NCBI RefSeq assembly: GCF_037975245.1
Contig: NC_092576.1
Coordinates: 4,480,001 to 4,544,000 of the forward strand
Origin: Apostichopus japonicus
Lineage: Eukaryota > Echinodermata > Holothuroidea > Aspidochirotida > Stichopodidae
DNA length: 64,000 nt
Reading direction: 5' to 3'
A program made the position numbers and the translations under genes. Positions 58,801 through 64,000 of this stretch are shown piece by piece (position 1 is the first letter of the stretch; the number at the start of each line of letters is the position of its first letter). Under the pieces are notes generated by a model. The model was not told where the DNA came from. It did no database searches and saw only the letters and a program-made list of their open reading frames with translations.

Positions 58801-61011
58801 CCAACCATAGTGTGGCTGGGTTTATTGGTGATACTCAACATGTGGGGTTCTGTCAACATTTGTTCATTGTCCCTAGAGGTTGTTTGTGGACCAACAAATA
58901 GGTTAAAAGCAATGTTGCACCATGGGATGGAACATTCAGTTCAGTGAACCAGTGTGCATACAGCATACAATCAAACTGCAGTGCAGAGAAGACGAAACTC
59001 ATTCTAAGAGGATAAAACTGACCTGTTTCGGACACTGCGAGTTCTTTAAGAAGTGACTACAGTACTTTGTTGTACCTAAGGATGCCTTTAACGTCCTCCC
59101 ATCCACGTGAACATTGTTGACAGCTTGTATCGCTCGCAGTGCCTCTTCTTGCTTCTGATACGTGACGTACGCACTAGCGCTGGGGCCTTGGGCTCCAGCG
59201 TACGATGTATTTGGATTTATCACCACTTTCACTATTTTGCCAAACTTTCCAAAGTATTCTTGCTTCTTTAAAATCTGAAGATTACAGAACAGAACAAAAT
59301 GAAAACTGTCTTACTTGGAAATGGACGGCAATTGTAGTAGCAGTACTATGACCAAGAAGATGTCAAATGCACACTGGTGGATTTATTTGGCCCTATCACA
59401 ATTGAGAACAGATAGAGAACATGTTAAGCAACAGCCACAGAAGGAAGGCAAGATTTCATCAACTATGCACAACCAGAAGAAGCTGATCATAAAATATGCA
59501 GAAACATTTGATGACAACTTTACCAACAGCACTCACACCTCACCATCAAGACAACCAACCACTTCACTGCAGTTCAACTAAACAATATACAATAACAGTA
59601 AATGGTTACCTCCAATTTGCACTCCTCTAAGCAAGTGTTACTGGACTTACTATAAGTTACTGACCTTACTATGAGTGATTAAAAGTTGCTGGACATAAAA
59701 TAAGCTACTATAAGTTAGCACACTTACCATAAGTTACTGGCCTTACTGCAAGTTACTATAAGTTACTGGCCTGCTGTAAGCTACTGGACTTTCTATTCAA
59801 GTTACTATAACTCCATACTTAAAATCAGCTAGTATAAGTTTCTAGACTTACCATAAGTTACTGGACTTACTGTAAGTTACTTAGTTACTGGCCTTATTGT
59901 AAGTTACTATACAGTACTGACAGTTACTATAAGTTACTCAACTCACTGTGAGTCACTATCAGCTACTGGCCTTATTATAAGTTACTATAAGTTACTGGCC
60001 TTACTATAAGTAATGGCCTTATAATAAGTTACTGGCATAACTATAAGTTACTGGCCTTACTGTAAGTTCCTGGCCTTACTAAGTTAATGGCCTTACTATA
60101 AGTTACTATAGGTTATTGGCTTTACTATAAGTTATTGACCTTACTATAAGTTACTGTAAGTTACTGGCCTAACTGTAAGTTACTGGCCTTACTATAAGTT
60201 TCTATAAGTTCCTGGCCTTACTATAAGTCACTGGCCTTACTTTAAGTTACTGGCCTTACTATAAGTTACTGGCATTACTACAAGTTACTGGCCTTACTAC
60301 ACGTTACTGGCCTTACTAGAAGTTACTGTACTTATTATAAATGACAATGCATTACTATAATTACCTCTGTGTCCGCCAGCCTCTGTGACAGTCCCACGAC
60401 AAATACAAGATTCTTTTGAACAACTCTGTCAAAAGTAAAGACAATGGAAACTCATCAATAAGGAATGGAGATAGAGAACATTATAAAGGATGGAACAGCT
60501 TCAACCCACTTCTTAATCCACTAAATCTTAATCCACTAATCTAATTTATATTTCTTGCAAACAGCACCTATCAATGTCCATTCTGGTCTAGAAACAGTTA
60601 TAGTCTATTTGGCAACATGTCATTGATACCGAAAGAGTTTTTTTTTCTGATTAAAGCAGGTGACCAAATGGTTCGTCAGCTAGACTATGTCATTCAGCCA
60701 CTTTGACTGATGAGCCTCTGCTCTTTAAAGATTCATTCCTGAGACAATTATGTTTCAAAGAATAATAACCATCACTCATATTCTTACTTTAATTTAACAA
60801 ATGCATTTTGACCAAGTTTACACCTACAGATGGAAATAACTAGGGGACACTGAATGTACAGATTGATAACATTAAATTGGTTGTATTATATATGTTAGAT
60901 GAAGACAGCACTCTTACTAACCTGACACTCGCTAAGTGTTTTCTGTTCTCTGTTATTTTCTGTTTCCTCTGAATATCCTTTTGCCGCTTAGCTGACTTTA
61001 TCCGTTGCAAC
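49897..61011 (-). CDS. CNOT4: CCR4-NOT transcription complex subunit 4, E3 ubiquitin ligase (N-terminal RING exon not in view)
   Basis: Exons on the minus strand, all phases matching: 60922-61011 (LQRIKSAKRQ, TENRKHLASVR), 60365-60425 (QKNLVFVVGLSQRLAD, RRM start), 59023-59274 (rest of RRM; GPSASAYVTY, VDGRTLKASLGTTKYC), 57787-57854, 57194-57376, 56507-56650, 55452-55777, 53449-53568, 52133-52572, 51405-51573 and 49897-50108 (stop). A C3H1 zinc finger spans the third and fourth exons (C-x8-C-x4-C-x3-H). The tail is disordered and Pro/Ser/Thr-rich, with conserved islands TDWQAAFGF, DDDLGFDPW and QQDSLRELLP. In other animals the N terminus is a C4C4 RING; it should precede the 61011 acceptor (incoming phase 2) but was not found up to 64000. 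CNOT4 works with CCR4-NOT in mRNA and ribosome quality control. Introns hold a SINE and two arrays. Confidence 0.93.
50167..50303. repeat. Two-copy 68-bp direct repeat
   Basis: Units 50167-50234 and 50235-50302 differ by one visible base (gacgcag against gatgcag). They lie 60 bp upstream (in gene sense) of the last CNOT4 exon acceptor. Each contains the perfect palindrome tgtgatatcaca. A (TC)n run follows at about 50318-50342. Confidence 0.9.
50948..50999 (+). other. Retroelement-like tail motif
   Basis: The stretch ctctgaagaagatcatacta followed by ggatcgaaacgtcaggcc resembles the ctgaagaag...cgaaacgtc motif often seen in repeat tails of animal retroelements. Nothing around it shows a reverse transcriptase. 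It lies in the last CNOT4 intron. Confidence 0.3.
53595..53987 (-). mobile_element. Full-length tRNA-headed SINE
   Basis: On the minus strand it starts with a tRNA-like head: an A-box-like gtggttaaggcagtgg (around 53958-53975) and a B-box-like ggttcgagccc (around 53929-53940). A central segment contains gtgtccttgggcaaggcac. The tail has gcgctatataag followed by an ATT-rich run at 53595-53640. About 390 bp, apparently complete. Head, conserved centre and attatt tail match the general build of long deuterostome SINEs. It is inserted in the CNOT4 intron between the exons at 53449-53568 and 55452-55777. Confidence 0.85.
54430..55293. repeat. 20-bp minisatellite, about 43 copies
   Basis: The unit is acagacacctgaaccttata with ordered variants: gacgtta, gacgcta, gacgctg, gacctta, accctta and finally aacctta-caac. 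The last 15 or so units are identical, while the left end is mixed, so recent expansion happened at the right end. There are no spacers, so it is not a CRISPR array. It sits in the same CNOT4 intron as the SINE. Confidence 0.95.
59640..60360. repeat. Degenerate ttactataagttactggcc array
   Basis: Some 700 bp made of irregular repeats of about 18-22 nt (ttactataagttactggcct) with many one- and two-base changes and partial units. It fills the CNOT4 intron between the exons 59023-59274 and 60365-60425, which together encode the RRM. Confidence 0.9.
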
Positions 61012-61204
61012 CTGAAAAAGAAATGGCACGAAAAGGAAACATTAAAACAGAGCGGCTGTTTTGCAAACTGCTCATTTTGAAGTAGGATATGTAGGTACAG
61101 AAACAGGACAGGATAGGATGGACTAACAAGTTAACCAAGGTCTGAGGAACGCACAATCTAAACACTGTAAGACTTTGAGTTATTTCAAGTTCAGACATGA
61201 AGAT

Positions 61205-61475
61205 CACTGTTTTGTATGTATGTACAGTACCGCCCACATTAAATCGGCCGTGGCATCGTGTATCGTGACAAAATATGAGGAGACTCGAGGAGTCTATCGT
61301 GATATCGTTTCCATTACGCCTATAGCAAGTACCTAACGTGATATCGTGCGTCGCATCGTGGTCGTAATATCGTGATAGTGTGTGCATCATTTCACTGGCA
61401 CTGTATACTATCGTAATGTTATCGTTATAGCGTGAATCACGTTGCAGAACGATCGATCGTTTCATCGTGATTTGA
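61205..61475. repeat. Patch rich in cgtgatatcgt words
   Basis: Many close variants of atcgtgatatcgt occur in both orientations within 270 bp, with gcatcgtg and aacgatcgatcgt. This looks like the terminal and subterminal repeats of a DNA transposon remnant, but no element ends could be fixed. Confidence 0.4.
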
Positions 61476-62429
61476 AAGAATTGGGGTAGGCTTCTTCCCG
61501 CAGTAGATGAAATCATCAATTCAACGCAATGTGCAATAGATTTATTGCAAATTCTGATCAAAAAGTTCGGTGTGTCACCAAAATTAAGTGTCAATCGACA
61601 TACAAGTTTCATAATCGCAAAACTAGTACGATAGGCCTAATGAACACACTGTAGGCCTACTCATCCAAACTCCTTCATACAAACCCCTTCTTTAAAAAAA
61701 AATAGCGGGCGCAAAATATTTTCAGTTCGAACAAAACATTCGTTCTGAACTTCTTGTATGCAAGAATATCAGCCTAGGCTTTAATTGTACTAGCAAATCG
61801 TCCCAAATGTTACGATAGGGTTAATATGCATTGTAACGCTGAATATAGGCCTACAGTAGCTTTTTCACCGTCCGGGATGCATAGGGTGGCATACTTTAGT
61901 ATGTTTGAACATTGTTTTCACGATCGAATTTTGCAAGATTTTCGAGAAAATTGTTTGCTTGAAGAATGTTTTTCCGCACCATATGATATGCTCAAATAAG
62001 CAGTTTCTTTTGCATAGCATCAGTAATCGATATGATCCTGATGGCAACCCGTATTGACGCGTACATTAAAAATTATACAAAATTGGTCATAACTTCTGTT
62101 AGAAGCTTTTTTTTATTTAAATGTCATAAAGTCATTTAATTGCTTTTGGCCGGACAGTTTTGTATGGTAGCAACCTTACTTTCTGAAAATACTAGACGGT
62201 CAAGTTGATCACGAACCGCGTAGAATTTTCAAACCAGTCCAGACATGTTTGGTTTCACCAAATCCTTCATACCATGCAACAAAAGTATATTTTTTGAATA
62301 TTTATGTGGTAATACTTGAATTTTTCATTTTGTTCAAACATGTGTTTAAGCATCATGTAACGTAGTTAAATACACATTCGCCCAAAATGCAATGATTAGG
62401 GGTAGTCCCAGTATATTTTATGGGTTCCG

Positions 62430-63160
62430 GCGTGTCTACGTTCCGACAATTGTTTTTGACTCTGAAGTTCTTTTGACCAATATTTTTGACCAATATGTTT
62501 TCGAAGTTTGGACCAATTTTTTTTAAGACCCATAATTTTTTGGACCAAAATATTTGATGACACAAATTGTTTTTACTCTAAAATTTTTTATGACCAATTT
62601 CTTTTCGGACAAGCACTATTTAGGTCATAAAAAACTTTGGGCCCTTTTATTTTTTGTTTCGTAAATAAAAATTGGCGCGTCCGAAAAAAATTAGTCCCCC
62701 CAAACAAATCAGGTCAGAAAAATTGTGGGTCCAAAAAGTTGATTCCACAAAAAAAAATTGGGTCCAAATAAAATTGAGTCCCCCACCTAAAAAAAATAGG
62801 CCGGAAAAAATTTGGGTCCAAAAAGGATGAGTCCCCCCAAAAAAATCGGGTCCGAAAAAATTGAGTCCCCCCCTAATAAATAGTTAGTGAGACAAAATTT
62901 GGGTCTAACAAAATTGATTCCACAAAGAAAATTTGGGTCCAAAAAAATTGAGTCCCCCCCAAAAAAAATAACTTAAGCCAGACAAAATTTGGGTAAAAAA
63001 AAAAATGAGTCCCCAAAAAAATTGGGTCTGAAAAAATTGAATCCCCCAAAAAATTAGTCAGACAGAATTTGGGTCTAACAAAAAAATTGGGTTCAAAAAA
63101 TTGTCGGAACTTAAAGAGACGTCGGAACATAGAGACGTCGGAACATAGGGTATGTCACCC
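62430..63160. repeat. Low-complexity inverted array (gggtccaaaaaaattg units)
   Basis: Right half: repeated gggtccaaaaaaattgagtc with C runs. Left half: the complementary words gaccaatattttt and ggaccaattttttt. The two ends mirror each other (acgttccgacaattg at 62438 against aattgtcggaac near 63098). The whole is a degenerate palindrome of about 720 bp, built of short units, with a foldback look. Minus-strand frames here encode only Phe/Asn-rich repeats. Confidence 0.75.
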
Positions 63161-64000
63161 TTTTTAATACATTGAGAAATTACTAGTCAAAAATATTTTG
63201 TGAAGCAAAACCGTACGATATATTTTACAAATATTGATGCTTAGATAAGTGCTTCCTCACAATCAACGAGCCGCCCCGAAATTCACTCCGCTTACGTAAA
63301 ACTTCTATATATATATAACACGTGGAAAAACACAAGTTTTTACACACATAATTCCCATTGACATTGTTTACGGAACATAAGTAGGTCAACGACATTCGAA
63401 CTTGGCAACTTGCCCAAGTTCATTGCACCGTGGGAACGACACAACAAATTGTACATGATTGTACATTTTCCCGCCATTTGGACGCCCGAGTGTAACTTTT
63501 GATGTAATATGCAAATTATTAATGGTACTGTGCGGTTAAAACTTAACCTATTGTGACACATACAAATTTTGGGAAGTTGTTGTAGATGTTACTTTTGTAT
63601 CAAATGTAAAGTACTGTATGGTACTATAATTAATAAAAGACGCTTTTCCTCAGGTGGTAGGGAAAAGGGGTATTTCGGTGAACTCGATCTCTTTGTATAG
63701 TATTTGGATACTTAAAATGACCATGTACTGTACATGCAGTTTCAATTCTATTTAGTAAGCTGTTCTTCGCATTTTTATCCTCTGTGGATCTTTATTGGAA
63801 TAAATACGAAATGTATTTTTTGACGCCAGTATTTAAAGGTAAGCATTTTTTAAATTGTTGACTGAGCTTCAAAATCCATTTTCTAAAAAGTCGGTTTTAA
63901 TGAAGGTTTTATCAAATATAGCTAGGGTAGGAAAATATTAATTAACCACATTAAAGAAAGTTTTTCTATTATCCAAATAAAATACATGTTTCTCGTACTG

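Larger units (their letters stand above)
61012..64000. other. Upstream intron or flank of CNOT4
   Basis: The CNOT4 exon at 61011 starts with an acceptor, so this is intronic unless the gene is broken. No RING-coding exon was found. It contains an atcgtgatatcgt-rich patch (about 61205-61475), the inverted array at 62430-63160, and otherwise AT-rich sequence without pattern. Confidence 0.6.

Noticed and set aside
62873-63130. 85-aa minus-strand Phe/Asn-rich frame
   Set aside because: Translation of the AT-rich inverted array; repeat artefact.

Overview
The window is intron-rich, AT-rich animal DNA. It carries three conserved metazoan housekeeping genes on the minus strand (PIGV, FICD, CNOT4) and, on the plus strand, a multi-exon family that joins immunoglobulin (Ig) domains, a transmembrane segment and a NACHT ATPase. 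Expanded NACHT families, tRNA-headed SINEs and many MITE-like repeats point to an invertebrate deuterostome. A sea-cucumber-like echinoderm is my best guess, but that is inference and not a database result.

Layout. 1-4078 (+) is the 3' half of one Ig/NACHT-family gene (copy A). It has the end of the NACHT exon and six downstream exons, which match copy B exon for exon. 4079-16421 is an intergenic block of repeats. It holds two isolated minus-strand exons, each with a signal peptide and one Ig domain (6651-6981 and 9475-9808). 16422-25315 (+) is a complete-looking copy B: signal peptide, four Ig domains, transmembrane helix, short cytoplasmic exons, one 1.5-kb NACHT exon, then an LRR-like exon and small tail exons. 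25316-32496 is mostly non-coding and contains a decayed, intron-split integrase related to Ginger/Ty3-type integrases. 32497-35370 (-) is PIGV, about 487 aa, complete. 38854-41168 (-) is FICD, 443 aa, complete, with a 65-bp minisatellite grown over its stop codon. 41169-49896 is intergenic and rich in satellites. 49897-61011 (-) is CNOT4 from just after the RING region to the stop; the RING exon was not found and is probably beyond the right edge. 61012-64000 is its upstream intron or flank, full of repeats.

Biology. PIGV adds the second mannose to GPI anchors in the ER. FICD AMPylates and de-AMPylates BiP in the ER lumen. CNOT4 is an E3 ubiquitin ligase of the CCR4-NOT system. They share a strand but no obvious pathway. 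The notable system is the Ig-TM-NACHT family. A NACHT ATPase is normally a cytosolic immune sensor; here it appears to be wired in one polypeptide to an extracellular Ig stack. At least two tandem copies, plus orphan inverted Ig exons, suggest a locus that diversifies by duplication.

Limits. All gene models come from reading splice sites, phases and conservation by eye. The short exons between the transmembrane and NACHT exons of copy B are the weakest part.
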